Origin: Lineus longissimus
Taxonomy: Eukaryota > Nemertea > Pilidiophora > Heteronemertea > Lineidae
Assembly (NCBI RefSeq): GCF_910592395.1
Contig: NC_088312.1
Location: forward strand, 12,338,001 to 12,402,000
DNA length: 64,000 nucleotides
Reading direction: 5' to 3'
Made by a program: the position numbers and the translations under genes. This document shows positions 9,535 to 21,690 of the stretch, piece after piece. Position 1 is the first letter of the stretch; each line of letters starts with the position of its first letter. The notes beneath the pieces are model-generated. The model saw nothing but the letters and a program-made list of their open reading frames with translations, ran no database searches and was not told the origin of the DNA.

Positions 9535-11029
9535 TGCGATTCCAGAATGATGAAATTTGGGCACTCGCGAGATCTATTCGAAATAATCCAGAACTTAGGT
9601 TTGAATTACTGTGTCATAAAAAGTCTTCTAACTTAACGTCTGACGAAGGGACGTGATCGTATAAATCCTTTTTTCCGACTGAAGACGACACGGTTCTGGT
9701 TGCTCCCTTTTCTCTGATCGAAGACGGACACCGAGTTTTGTTCGCCTTTTTTCTCCGACAGATATAGGTGGATCTTGCTTCTTCCAAGGTGCAGTTTGAA
9801 CTGATATTGAATAACTGAATCGAAGCAATGCGAAGTAAATAGTCAACTCAATACTGACCCAAATATTAGGTCCATATTTGAGGACTAAATGAATCAGTGA
9901 GCATTTCTGTCAGGTTGAGACAATATTTACAAATGAAACTGAAAGCATGCCTGTCATGCCAGGACAATATTGACATTTTGAGAAAAATATTTTCGACAAT
10001 GACCCATCATAGAAAGGAACTAATCACACAGTAAAAGGCTATCGACTGTGAAATGCTGCGGCAGGTCGAATTACATTGTGGCTGGTCAGGGTTTTATGTG
10101 TGATGAGTTGGGGTCGCAATTACATTTAATACTAATATCAGAGTAGGCTAGTGTTATGTTTGATCAGAGACAAAACCACCATTGAATACTCATAGGTTGG
10201 AGGTTCCAGACTTATCAATTAGACACGAGTATGTTTTTAACTGTAAAGTGCATATTTGGAGAGGTAATGAAATGATATTTCGTGTGGCAAGTCTACAGAT
10301 TTTGCTAATTTGGCAATAGGGGGCGTGTTTTGAGATTTTTCTGCCAGTTGGCTGAAAAGAGTTGAAATATCAACGTTTGTCCAATTTGTCGATAATCAAA
10401 AAAATTCCGTGATCAACTACCAGTTTACTTTTCACCATTTACTTGCCCGACTGTCAGGAATATCATATTAAAATTCCAGATTCACAACCCCACGCAGTAT
10501 TTGATGCGTCGCGGTTAAACATTGACAATTTATCTGCTAAAAGACTTTAAAAATCACTGGTGGTCTTGTCTCATCAGGTGAAGAATGTGAGATGAAAAAA
10601 GGACATTGTGAATGAAAAGTTATCATTGCTAATTTGTTCTGCAGAAAGTGAATGGATGTGTTGTGACAATGAGACGGGCGTTGTGAGTTGGTATGTGCAA
10701 GTAACTGATTTACCCAATTATGATAGATTGATTGATTAAAATGCTGTGGTGGCATCGGAAAGGAAATGGGTGACAATTATGATATACATGTACAAGATTA
10801 TATGTGCCAATAATTAAGGCCACTTCGTGATTTAACTATGAAGTAGCCCAGGGAAAGTGGGAACCGGACCACAATCAATGACTGCTTGCTAATGATATGT
10901 TTGGCAGTGGGGTCCAATGGTCCCATCTTGAGGTTTATAGGCCTTGCAATACTCCTGACGCCCATCCCTACCCCACCCAGTTGCGTCACTTTCTGCCATC
11001 TGATAACCCCGAGGTGCACTCATAGGCCT
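9535..11029. other. Upstream flank of the LRR gene; no recognised feature
   Basis: This contains the LRR gene's 5' flank. I see no strong TATA box, no coding exon and no repeat array. It is AT-rich with scattered short frames. Confidence 0.35.
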
Positions 11030-11463
11030 ACTGTTGATCTATTGTGGTCCACCACCGACACTGTGCCTACCTTCACTGTCTGCCCCACTGAAAGCCTACT
11101 GAACCAGAGACACTGCCCTCTTCACCACTATGATCAGGGGGTAGGCCTTATGCTGTTTACTGTCCCATTGTGGCCCCACGTAAATATGTACACTGCCCCT
11201 GCCCCACTGAAGGTACAAGGAGACTGCCCCATTTACCACTGTGATCAGGGGGTAGGCCTACTGTGTACTGTCTCACTGTGGTAACCACGTACACAGCCCC
11301 CTTTGCCCCACTGAAGGTACAAGGGACACCATCCACTTCACCATTGTGGTCGGGGGTACCTCACATTGTCACACTGTGGTCACCAGCAATCACAGTCAAG
11401 GACACTGGCCTATATCCCAATGTGATCACCAGGCATACTGTTCCCTGTCCAATGTGATCACCA
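11030..11463. repeat. ~105-120-bp minisatellite, about three to four diverged units
   Basis: TGCCCCACTGAA recurs at 11081, 11200 and 11304, each time followed within the unit by GTGATCAGGGGGTAGGCCT or a relative. The right end has shorter repeats of AATGTGATCACCAGG. The Mutator-like copy at 11473 inserted at its right edge. Confidence 0.7.
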
Positions 11464-11472
11464 GGTACTGTA

Positions 11473-12060
11473 GCTGAAAGGGTGGATGTCGTCCTGGGTG
11501 CCGACAAATGGTACCCAGGTTCGATATCGACTGGACAACAAGCACCCTGGGTGCCATTACACTAGACAAATAGCACCCAGCTTCTTTTTGCCTGGCTTAC
11601 GGATCTTAGGGACGAGGACGTTTCTTGCAATCTCGTTTTATCTCGCGCCGTGGTACTTGTGGCATTAGCAGTGCACGAAATAAAAAGAACAGATAAACAG
11701 AAAAAAACGCGTTTAGGCCTAAAGGTCTTTGAAAGCACATTTTGGATAATTTATTCAGAAAAGGTGTTATGTATAGGAGGGATATATCCGAAATGTGCTT
11801 TCAATGACCTATAGGCCTAAACGCGTTTTTTTCTGTTTATCTGTTCTTTTTATTTCGAGCACTGCTAATGCCGCAAGTACCACGGCGCGAGATAAAACGA
11901 GATTGCAAGAAACGTCGTCCCTAAGATCCATACTGAGCCAGGCAAAAAGAAGCTGGGCGCTGTTTGTCTAGTGTAATGGCACCCAGGGTGCTTATTGTCC
12001 AGTCGATCCCGAACCTGGGTACCATTTGTCGGCACCCAGGACGACATACACCCTTTCAGC
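11473..12060. mobile_element. Mutator-like foldback element, copy 2 (588 bp)
   Basis: It has the same termini and arms as 1251-1819. Flanks are GGTACTGTA (11464-11472) and GGTACTGTC (12061-12069), an 8-of-9 direct repeat. The arms (11473-11743 and 11791-12060) enclose a spacer of about 47 bp that lies in the opposite orientation to the spacer of copy 1. No transposase is encoded. Confidence 0.85.
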
Positions 12061-12401
12061 GGTACTGTCCACTCTATTGCGTCATCTATTGGATACCGCG
12101 CGCTAGGACAAGGCTGGTCCACTGCGTCAGGAGTGTAATCAATACTGACCTGTTCAATCATGTCCTCTTCCTCCAAATCACTCCACACTTTTACCACCAG
12201 TCCACAGGGCATGCAGCATGCCTGTTGCCAGTGTTGGGTACTGCTTCCAGTCCCTGCCAGGAGGGAGATCCCCAATTCCATGAGGACAGTCCTGATCCTG
12301 GTCCAATGAAGCGGATTGCGCCTCCTGTCACTTATTGACATATTATTTGTCTGGGTCTCCAACGTGTCCATCGGTGACAACCTTGATTGACCATATTCCA
12401 T
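12061..12401 (-). CDS. Exon-like open frame abutting the Mutator-like element
   Basis: An ATG at 12401 preceded by TTTCTTTAGAGAG (a possible acceptor) opens about 113 codons with coding-like residue use (VVKVWSDLEEEDMIEQVSID, ARYPIDDAIEWTVP). The frame then runs without a stop into the inverted-repeat arm. On the pre-insertion sequence it would continue about 38 codons into the minisatellite before TGA. The family is not recognised. It could be an exon disrupted or extended by the insertion, or a fortuitous frame. Confidence 0.3.
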
Positions 12402-12424
12402 CTCTCTCTAAAGAAAAAATGGTT

Positions 12425-12857
12425 TGACAGCGATTACACCTGCGGTTACAGACAGGTCGTCATCATTGTATTTACGCATTCGCGAGTAACCGGATGTAAA
12501 CCAATCCATGTGTTTTACGAATGAAGCATTTGGAGTAATAAAGTCCTTTTACTCTAAGGTTGAAATAAAATAATTCAGGCATAAATGCCAATAATGGGGG
12601 AGTTGTTTTTATTTTTATTTTCTACTAATTAATAGGGGAAGGAAAATCCAAATTATTTTAAAAAGTGTGGCTCAACTAAATATGATTGCATAATGCATGA
12701 ATGATGACAAGCCAAGAGAAATCCAGTTATTTCATGGAATACCCATTCTGTAAATAAAAGCACGTGGAGAGCTATAAATATCTTCAATCAAATGCACGTG
12801 ACTTAATTTGTTTACATCCGGTGACGACCTGTCTGTAACCGCAGGTCAGCGATTACA
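12425..12857. mobile_element. Inverted-repeat element with GTTTACATCCGGT arms
   Basis: The block 12425-12502 and its inverted relative at 12810-12857 share GCGGTTACAGACAGGTCGTC and the GGATGTAAAC segment. The left arm has about 25 extra bases between these blocks. About 300 bp of AT-rich DNA lies between the arms. No target duplication was defined. Confidence 0.55.
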
Positions 12858-12861
12858 TAAT

Positions 12862-12925
12862 ACAATAATGATAATAATAATAATAATAATACTAGTACTA
12901 ATAATAACAATACTAATAATAATCT
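12862..12925. repeat. Imperfect (AAT)n microsatellite
   Basis: A run of AAT/ATA/ACT triplets, directly after the right arm of the inverted-repeat element. The frames here on both strands encode low-complexity Ile/Leu-rich peptides and are not genes. Confidence 0.8.
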
Positions 12926-13667
12926 TGAAACAGGCGGACAAAATCCCCACAGACAGTCCCATAACGATACGCCCAACGTCAGTTGTATCCTCCTCCCCTC
13001 GCACAACCTCGGTCGTGAGTGCCGAGTGTTTCCCTAAGGTTCGGGATGTCTTTGGGGGAGACACCGGCAAGTCTTTCCGTCGCACGCACGTGTAGGCCTA
13101 CCTCCAATTCACAGTGCCCCAAGATAGTGCCACCCTCCCGGGTCACCATCGGATGCCATAAATGGGTATTTTAACGACCAGTTCTTACCTGCCGAAAATT
13201 CGAAAATTCGTGTTTCAGGTTCGGTCTCAAATCATAAATAGAGACTTACACTTCGGACTGACAAGTTTTCTTCAATATACCGCCTGTTTTTAAGGCAGGA
13301 AAATACTGGGGTATATTATTCGGGAAGTTGAAATGAAAATTTTACTGGCGTGAGGCCCACTTATATTGCCCCATACTACACTGTTTCACTTTCGTTTCGT
13401 CTTCGGAGGGGTCAACGATGGAAGGGGTACTATCTTTGGGCACTTTTACCAACCAAACCCATGAAGCGTTAACTCAGGAATGCCTACCGAAAATACACTC
13501 CTCAATGATGTCTTGAAACGAATAATATCGGTAAAAATCGAAATTTCAAATTGTTTCTAGTGCTTTCCATTGGGGAATCCCCACGGTAAAACCGATGTGT
13601 AGTATATAGTCATGACGCGCATGATTTGAATGTGGCCTAGTCACAAACTATACAATTAAACATTGTA
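12926..13667. other. Intergenic stretch without recognised feature
   Basis: Mixed-composition DNA with no exon, array or inverted repeat that I can support. Confidence 0.35.
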
Positions 13668-13875
13668 ATCTACGGTGGCTGGAAAAAGAACATACGTAAA
13701 AAATTAATTTCGTTTTCCCGACTTTTTACATCCGTTTTTTCCGACATCCGTTTTCCCGAAGTAAAAAAGTCAGAAAAAAATGATTTGAAAAATTTAATTT
13801 TGCGCAAGTAGAATAAAGAAGTCGGGAAAACGAAATTTATATTTTTGCGTATGTCCTTTCCCAGCCATCGTAGAT
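13668..13875. mobile_element. 208-bp MITE with ATCTACGGTGGCTGG ends
   Basis: Inverted arms of about 60-70 bp start ATCTACGGTGGCTGG and end CCAGCCATCGTAGAT. The element is flanked by TA on both sides (13666-13667 and 13876-13877), consistent with a TA-target (Tc1/mariner-type) insertion. The CTACGGTGGC terminus is shared with the large palindrome at 49636-51952. Confidence 0.7.
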
Positions 13876-13974
13876 TAATAATATGTCTGCTGCGCCAAAA
13901 CGAAAACCGATTGCGACAGACCTACACAATCGGTCTAGTACATGTATATATTATTGTAAATCGACCGTCTATTA

Positions 13975-14095
13975 GAGAGTTTTCGTAAAAGCCCCCGAAA
14001 TGCCAACGCGAACGCCCATTTCATTGTTCGAGCTCCTGATCAGGATGTCGAACAATGGGATAGGCGTTGGCGTTTCGAGGGATTAGCCAAAACAC
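13975..14095. mobile_element. Short palindromic MITE of the GAGTTTTCG family
   Basis: Arms 13975-14037 and 14041-14095 are imperfect inverted copies (CCAACGCGAACGCCCAT against ATAGGCGTTGGCG). They share the GAGTTTTCG...CCCCCG terminus with the outer arms of 5778-6718. Confidence 0.65.
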
Positions 14096-17000
14096 ACAAT
14101 ATAGACGCCCGAGGTTTTTAGTTCACCCAAACGAGGACAGATGGAAACTGAAATGATACACCAACTGTTGCTGCAAGCCTGATTTATTATAGGCCTACAT
14201 GTATACTACCAACTTGCCTGAAATCAGTGACAGTTGCGTAAAAGATGGAAGGCCTACCTGCAATCTAAGCCCTTCTGTCTCTCTGGACATACACCTTAAT
14301 CCGACATTGAACAAAAATGTAGGAAGTTTCATCAAGGTAGACTCCGTGGGCAGCCCATTGCGTCATCTCTAATTTGGTACCTGGCGACAGGACTATACGT
14401 CAGGAGTTTACATCAAGGGTGCTGGCTGTACACAAAATGGCCGCGGAAAGTGCGGCATGACGTATAAAGGTGTGGTTCTAAAAAATCCAACACCTGCAAT
14501 ACCTTCGAGACTCCAGGCGCCGTCTATAAATGGTTCTCGCGGAATGGTCCGTCTCCTCAGAGTCATTTTTATTCCACCAGCACAAAAAAGCACCTCGGAG
14601 GAGGAGTTCTCAGAGAAGGAGGGGAGGGGGAGGGGGAGGATTGTCCCTAATGGCCATTGTAACGGGAGACCCCAATGCCCTGTCTCACAGCCAAACTTCT
14701 CACGGTCAGCGCTTGTATCGTTGCACTGTCAGTGGTTGATATCACGACCATCTCGACAAAACTGCCCCGGCTCAGATCCGGTCACCGAATATCAACATTG
14801 CTATCTATTGTTTCATGTCATAGAAACAACTTTTAAAATAATTATCGAAATAAGAATAATTCATCGGCTGTGGGGACAGAACAGGTGTTTATTGATTGGT
14901 TTAATTGAATGGTGTTATCATTCCACATATTGACTCAGGCTTGCAGGTTGTTATGACGGACATAGTTCGAGAGGAGTTGATCGGAAAAGTAGAATTTATA
15001 AGCACAGCTATGCAAGACTCCCCGGCCGAAGCTCGGTTTACTCTGGTTGTGGGTTGGAACTGATGGGACGTGGTTCCTGGCCCGAGAGACAACGGGAGAG
15101 GGAGACCAATAGGTGTAAGGCAGCCATGCCTTTGCCATGTAAAGACATGGCCTTCGCCATGATCCAATACCTGGAGTCAGGACATGTTAGTAGAAATTAC
15201 CAACAATTATTGGTAGTGTGGGGGAGGGGAGGTCAGTGTGACCTTTGAGTAACCAGCCTTTTCTGATTACTCCAAGGGGTGACTACACTGGCAAACGCAA
15301 CATCACGCTGTCCGTTGGGAAACTGAAGTTATTACCAAAACAATGACTGTCATGTCTGTGGCAGTTGGATGTAAACAGAAGAGACACGGGGATGGGGGTC
15401 TCGGGGTGCGTGACACCAAATATGGCTTTTAAAAGTCGTTTGGTGGGCCTATGCAGGAGTGCGCGCGTGGCGAAGCGGAATGACCTATCCAATCGCATCA
15501 ATGGTGGTTGTTTGGATGACCAGTAATTTGTTAACTTGTCTCATGCTGCCCGCAGGTTGAACCCCTGGATGCTTGTAAATATTAACTCAGAGACAAGGCA
15601 ATTAATTAGATTTTCACAGTGCTGTGACCTTTCTAGTGTTGCATTTGCAAAATTGATAACTGAGCCGTCCAAATGCACACTGGCACCAGTTGATGTCCAA
15701 ATGTGGCATCCAAATACGGAGTAGAGACCTCATAAAACAAGTCTGACTAGCCAGTGGGTTGGGTTGTGACGTCTCATATCAGTCAAGTTATAGGGAGTAA
15801 AAAGTTTCGCCTATGTATCATATACGGGTAAAGGAAGCAGAATGTTAGAATATCAAACCTTCTCCATATTTAAAAGAAGAAGAAAAAACATCAGCAATAT
15901 ACATTTACCCCCACAAAAAAACCCAAACTTTTCTCAATTTACCCAGCACAAATGAGAAACTAAGACAAAATGACGCGGTCCCCCTTGAAAAGTACAGTAT
16001 AACCCTTTTACTTATTAGCATTCTCAGCTAAATTATGCCATTTAATTTTCAAATACACCTGACTGTATACTTGTAATTGCATATATGTTATAACAGCAAC
16101 CCAGTGCGCATTGCAGCTGTTGGCTTCAATAAGTTGTCAACAGGTTAATATTCAACTACTAATCAACGTTGACGGCATTCTGCGTGGGATCGGTTTGTTT
16201 TCCTGGTGGGGAAACACTCCAGAACTGGAAACACTCAAAAAGGTTTATACAGCGATTGGACTGGGACCCGTTGAGCTTCATCTTGCTTTTGAATCTTATC
16301 AAGGATTTATAAGTATGGACCAGAAGGTTCAGGATGGTTGAGCTTATTTAGAGAAGGTTTTTCAACTACAACCAAGGAGGTTAAAGTGGTCATCGTCAAT
16401 CCAGCCTGGCACCAACTCCGCTTCGCGATATTTCAAACTTGAAAAGTCATGGTCGCTTTGTACAGAACCTCTGAAATATGGCGAAAAACATTATACCAGC
16501 ATGCCTCTTCTTTTTGGGTTGTGTTGTTCGATGTTGGAAATTTTACTGAACACGACAAGCATGATTCAGAAACCGCAGTCTTTCAAATAAAATCTCTTTT
16601 AAAGACTTTGCTTCAATCAACGATCTCTTCTAAAAATTCCAATAGTTCAGGAGCTGTGGTATCCTTTACAGTACACAGCCAACGCCCCAATAGCTCTCGT
16701 TTGACAAGCAGGACCGAGGTTTCTCGAGTTCCCCCCAAGGCCGGGGGGGGGATATGGGGCTCAAGTGTCCCTTTTCACTTGTCACTCGTGACATGAAGAA
16801 CAAGCAAGTCATTCATCAAGAACAGGCTACATACGATTCATGATGTCACGTTTCACCCTCAAGACTATGCCATGTCACGTATTAAGCCAAAGTCAGTTAC
16901 AAACATGCTCGTGACAAGTTACCCATGAACTCATAATACTAACTCCAGCCGAAGAGGAATTCTGAAAACTCTTTGCCCGACGCCGACTTTAATACTGGCA

Positions 17001-17099
17001 GTGAATTCAATCCTTAAGTCTTCTCCTTTGAAGGATGGCTACACCCACAACGACGGCAGATCGGCACTAATTTGAATGAAAAAGACGATAAAATAGATA
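14096..17099. other. Intergenic DNA, no supported gene
   Basis: It includes a G-rich tract (14612-14640, AGGGGGAGGGGGAGGA) and a 60-bp stretch (14347-14405) similar to part of the exon-like frame at 12070-12140, sharing TTGCGTCATCT and CGTCAGGAGT. Frames up to 158 codons occur but lack coding character. Confidence 0.35.
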
Positions 17100-20000
17100 T
17101 AACAGAAAAATAATTTTATTCTTCTCTTCCATGATGTCATCTTCACAAAATACATTTTCCGTGGAATACAAAGATAAGATCCGTAAACATGCAGCACTGG
17201 GTGCCACATAGTACATACGCCGACTGCTAGGTGGCGACTTTAGCACACACTTCTGTCAATTTTGGTTGAGTTAGAACCAGTTTTACAACCATTTTTTTCC
17301 TTCAAAAACGATGACCACGAAGAAATACAATGCATTTTCAGCATAAATATTAGAACATTTTTAAGTAGAATAATTTCAAATAAGACTCCAATACTTAAAC
17401 TTAATATGAACAGTTTGGGCAGCAATCACAAACATAGGAAACCAAACTGGACAAATTCAGATCAATACTAATAATTAAAATCAGAAGTTTAAGGCAGAAA
17501 TTTTACAAATTTCTCATTTGATTGGATTTGACAACAAAATTTCTTTGGTAATGGCTGCTTTGATGAAAGACTTGATGATACTGGTAACACAGTATACGTG
17601 ATACAGGAACTGGTGGAGTGGCTAACGGGGATGCTGTTGCCGTCACAAACACGCTTTAGCTGTCACCAACAGCAGATACAGCAATAGGTGTGATTAATGA
17701 AATAACTGTTGAACACCACACACTGTAACACAGCCGTGTCTGGAGCAGCACCAGCACAAATGATTTTCAAAACAAGTTCCCTTTTACCTACCCTATGATG
17801 TCATATTTCAAACGCTGTCACACCCCCTTAAAAGTAGGTGGTGGAGCAGGTCATGGCTGACAAGAATATGATAAATTTTGTGCAAGACAACCAGAGCACC
17901 GTCACTCTCATTACAGAGAGGAGCAGGCATGTCAAGCATTTACTGTAAAACCGCAACATTTTCAGGTTTCAAAGTTTTCAATTTTGCTAAACTTCAAACA
18001 AGTTCTCAATGGCCCATTGTCCTAATGAGTTTACTTTTAAGGAGGAATACCTCATGATAATACAATGCTGGGCTGGCAATGATGACGTTTTACCAGACGA
18101 GGCTATTTGGGACAATCTGAAAAAATGTGCGAAAACAGTCTGGGAAGGTATGTTTGCACATTTTCTGACACATCACAGAACCGCCCTATATGCAGGAACA
18201 CAATCGACTTTGTTTATGTCAGCCATTATTATTATCATGAGAGACTCCTCTCATTCTACCGAGAATCGATCAAGAATTTAAATGCAATATCCACACTCCA
18301 CCAGTCTCGAAACTCAAAAGCTCCAGTCATTGTATTCAATGAAATTACATTCACAACTGCCCCTTAAAGGCACCATTACCCTTCATCATTATTCAAATTA
18401 ATTTAAAAACGTCTGTGCTGCCTCTCGTGCAGTTTTCAACGCCCACAGAATGCTTTACATGTCAGTGGATTTCTCTTGAATAAATGGCCAGCATTGAGTC
18501 TGATCGACTTATAAATGCAAACAGATGTTTGTGGAGAGCCTAGAAAATAATTAGTCTTTTAAAGAGGGCAATTCCATGGATATCTAGACCTTGCACTGTG
18601 TAAGCACCCCTTGTCCAAAAACTCCTGCAAATAACTTAGTAAGTGGGTTTTCAGTTGTGCTTTGAAACTGTCAATATGTTTGGAATATTTTATAATTTTT
18701 AAGGAGCACAGCTGGGTCCACAACAGTGGCTCATAGTCATATTTTCCAAGTGTTATAGACAAGGATGTCTGAACACACTGCACCTGTGCAAGAGGAAACA
18801 CCCTCCACAAACACCAAAAGTTAGCCTTAATTCATATCTAGATCACTCTTTAAAACTGATTGATAATACGATTTAGAAGAAAACAAAATTTTTAGAATTT
18901 CACAGAGAGTAAAGACTATTGAAAGAATATCATAAAATGCAACCTACACATCCCAAAAATAAGGGAAAGGTATATGTCTAAGACTAGGCATTTTTCTCAG
19001 TGCTGAGCTAGTGAGAAATAAACAACTCAATCTGGACAAGTGGTTCTCCATATTACTGTGGTACGCACGCCACAGTGACGCAGCGATGTGAAGTGCCGCA
19101 GACATATGGAGCGCCAATTTTCCAAAGAGTTCCCTACTAAAGAAAAAAGTCTCCTGCCTATCCCATAGAAGCCAACAACCAAAACAGGATACACAATATA
19201 TGGCGTAACACATCGACATAGATGGGTTTCATCAGCTCATTTTGGTCTTTCCCAGCAAGACGTATCATAGACCTTTTGAGCGTTTCCACCCCGATTCGTG
19301 ACATACACATAGATTTTGGCGAAAACCCTGATCCCAAGAGCCACTTTTATACAATACTTTATGTATGTATGGCCATAAAATAGCACATGACTATAAAATG
19401 CTATATTTACAGTAGTTTGGATGTTTGTTTGTATGTATTAGTTACCATAGGCTAGCTTGCAATTTGTTGCAGAACACTACAATATACAATGCACTTCAAA
19501 TAACACGATGGACTTGCTGGTCTTCATTTACAGCACATGCACTTTTAGCTTACATCACATGATTTGAGTTTACAGTACATGAATTTGAATTTACAGCACA
19601 CGCTTGGTTTCACAACTAGTTGTATGGTCATGTGGTATTCCACAGCATAATAGACAACCCATTTTACCTCCAAAAATTGCTGGTGTTCTCAATTTTACTG
19701 ACCAGACAAGGATGATAAACACATTCTTGCCGAGCTAAATCAACCAAACTGCAGAATCTTTTAAAATTTATACTGACATCTGATTTTTTATATATCTGCC
19801 AGCAAAAAGCAGTAAAATCAAGAATCCAGCAAAAATTAGAGTGTGTATAGCATTAGAAGAACAACCAGGACAAGATGGGTCCAATATTTCACAAAGCTCA
19901 GCAGAATCAAATAAATTTCTTACAGATAGTTCCATCGCAAATTATGCTATATTTACACCAAAACCGGTTGAAAAGACTATCAATTGGACAAAAACCTTTC

Positions 20001-21326
20001 TAATCAGACTCGGAAGTGGACAACATGTATTTTGTAAACTTAAATGCCGGAGCTTACATTAGAACTCCCCTTTGAATTGAATATTTTTTTTATGCGAGAA
20101 CGAATGATGATAATGATCACAGACTTACATACATACAATGTTCATGTACAATGATGACTAATATTTTTAAACTAATCCGTGTAACAAACCCTCAAATAAT
20201 GAAATTTGGAAAAATCACCAAAATACACCAGGACCAGTGCCAGTTGAAAACATAAACCAAGCAGCAATCCTAAAGTACACAATGTTTCTAATATCCTATT
20301 TGTATTATGGTGTATTTTGGCAACTTTCCTATATTTTTTTTGTGTATCCTTTTGGATACCAACTGAATGCTCCCCGTCCATTCAGGACCGACCACCACAC
20401 ATGGAGCTCTGTTTAATTTTGTACATCATACAGATCTCGAGTAGACATCACATACACTAGAAGCAAGTAGAAATGAAAATAGCAGTTTACATGCAAAATA
20501 ATAACCAGGGCATTTTCTCTCCAAGTATCATACGGCAATGGAAATAACCTTTAAAAATGTGACCTCCAAAATAAATGCTCAATAATCACAAGATCATTCT
20601 GCTACCGTTTGATTGAACAGTTCATACATTAGTTCAGGGAATGCAAAAGGGAACGGCAAGCACTTTCCTACTGTGTCCCATACAATGTAAGGTAAAGGTG
20701 GTACAATTATATAGGTCAGTAACAGTTACCGCCAATATACTACATCAATGTGTACGACCAGCTATTTTTTTTACATTGTAGAGGCTAAAATTGTATCACT
20801 TTATCTCGCATGTAGTGTAGGGGATGATAGTCTTTTTGAGACACTGGCTATAGAGTGATGCTGAAATCATACCATGCACATACCCTTTAGCGGGATTCTA
20901 GACAAGAGAGCTTCGCGTTATGATTAGAACTAGGCCTTCCCACTTATATCGTAAATCATATCTAGAGAATGATATCAACCAGTAAAACAATTTTAAATGC
21001 CCATTTATCATCACTACACATGTTAATTTCCCAGCAGCCCACAAAACAATTCTTTATCTCAGAAATGAATTGGCAACTGAATCAATCAAACAGGCCATTC
21101 ACTCAGGCATAGATTATATACCTGTCAGCTGTAGCTGGTTTGTTTACCAAGCAGAGAACCTCACTTTCACGTAACACCCCTTACAAAATAAGTTTCAAAA
21201 ATATTTTTACACCAAAGAGTCACTTTGCACCACTGAAATGTTGTTCTACTTCGAAGTTGACCTCAACCAGTTCAACCCTTTTTGCGCCACCTTGCTGACA
21301 TTTCTATGCTGTCCCAGTACGATTTA
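17100..21326. other. AT-rich intergenic DNA downstream of TENT5
   Basis: No exon was identified. A weak ~25-bp repeat (TTTACAGCACATG) occurs about four times at 19527-19610. Some of this region could belong to long 3' UTRs of the minus-strand TENT5 gene, but nothing in the sequence proves it. Confidence 0.3.
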
Positions 21327-21690
21327 TGCAAGTATCAATTCGTTTCTTGTACCCCCCCTCCTCAAGGGTAGTTAAGCTATCACCACTAATCTTTGCCGAT
21401 GCTTGAGTAGTATTTATTTTTCCTTTAGTGAAAATTTGGCGAAGCTGGAAAGAATAAGGATGCTAATGTGTCGATGTCTTGTCGAACATACAGCCTTACC
21501 CAGTAAAATTAGTCCGGTTACTTTATATGATGGTGATAACTGATATATTGTTGATGGTGATGTCTTGACGAAAGAAAAAGTAGCATTGGTGAAAAAAGGG
21601 TGATGCATGAGTCTTAAGATGTCGTTATAGGGTGATAAGGTGTCGTACCCTTGAGGAGGGGGGTACAAGACACGAATTGATACTTGCATT
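21327..21690. mobile_element. 364-bp inverted-repeat element (ATGCAAGTATCAATTCG ends)
   Basis: The 44-bp termini 21327-21370 and 21646-21690 are near-perfect inverted copies ending in a CCCCCC/GGGGGG and CCTCAAGGGT segment. About 275 bp of internal sequence carries no transposase. No clear target duplication was seen. Confidence 0.65.

Noticed and set aside
9535-9564. N-terminal extension of the LRR protein to 456 residues
   Set aside because: The first codon is GTG. The ATG at 9534 directly precedes the signal peptide.
12812-13085. Ile/Val/Leu-rich frames resembling membrane segments
   Set aside because: They read through an (AAT)n microsatellite, so the hydrophobicity is an artefact of the triplet.
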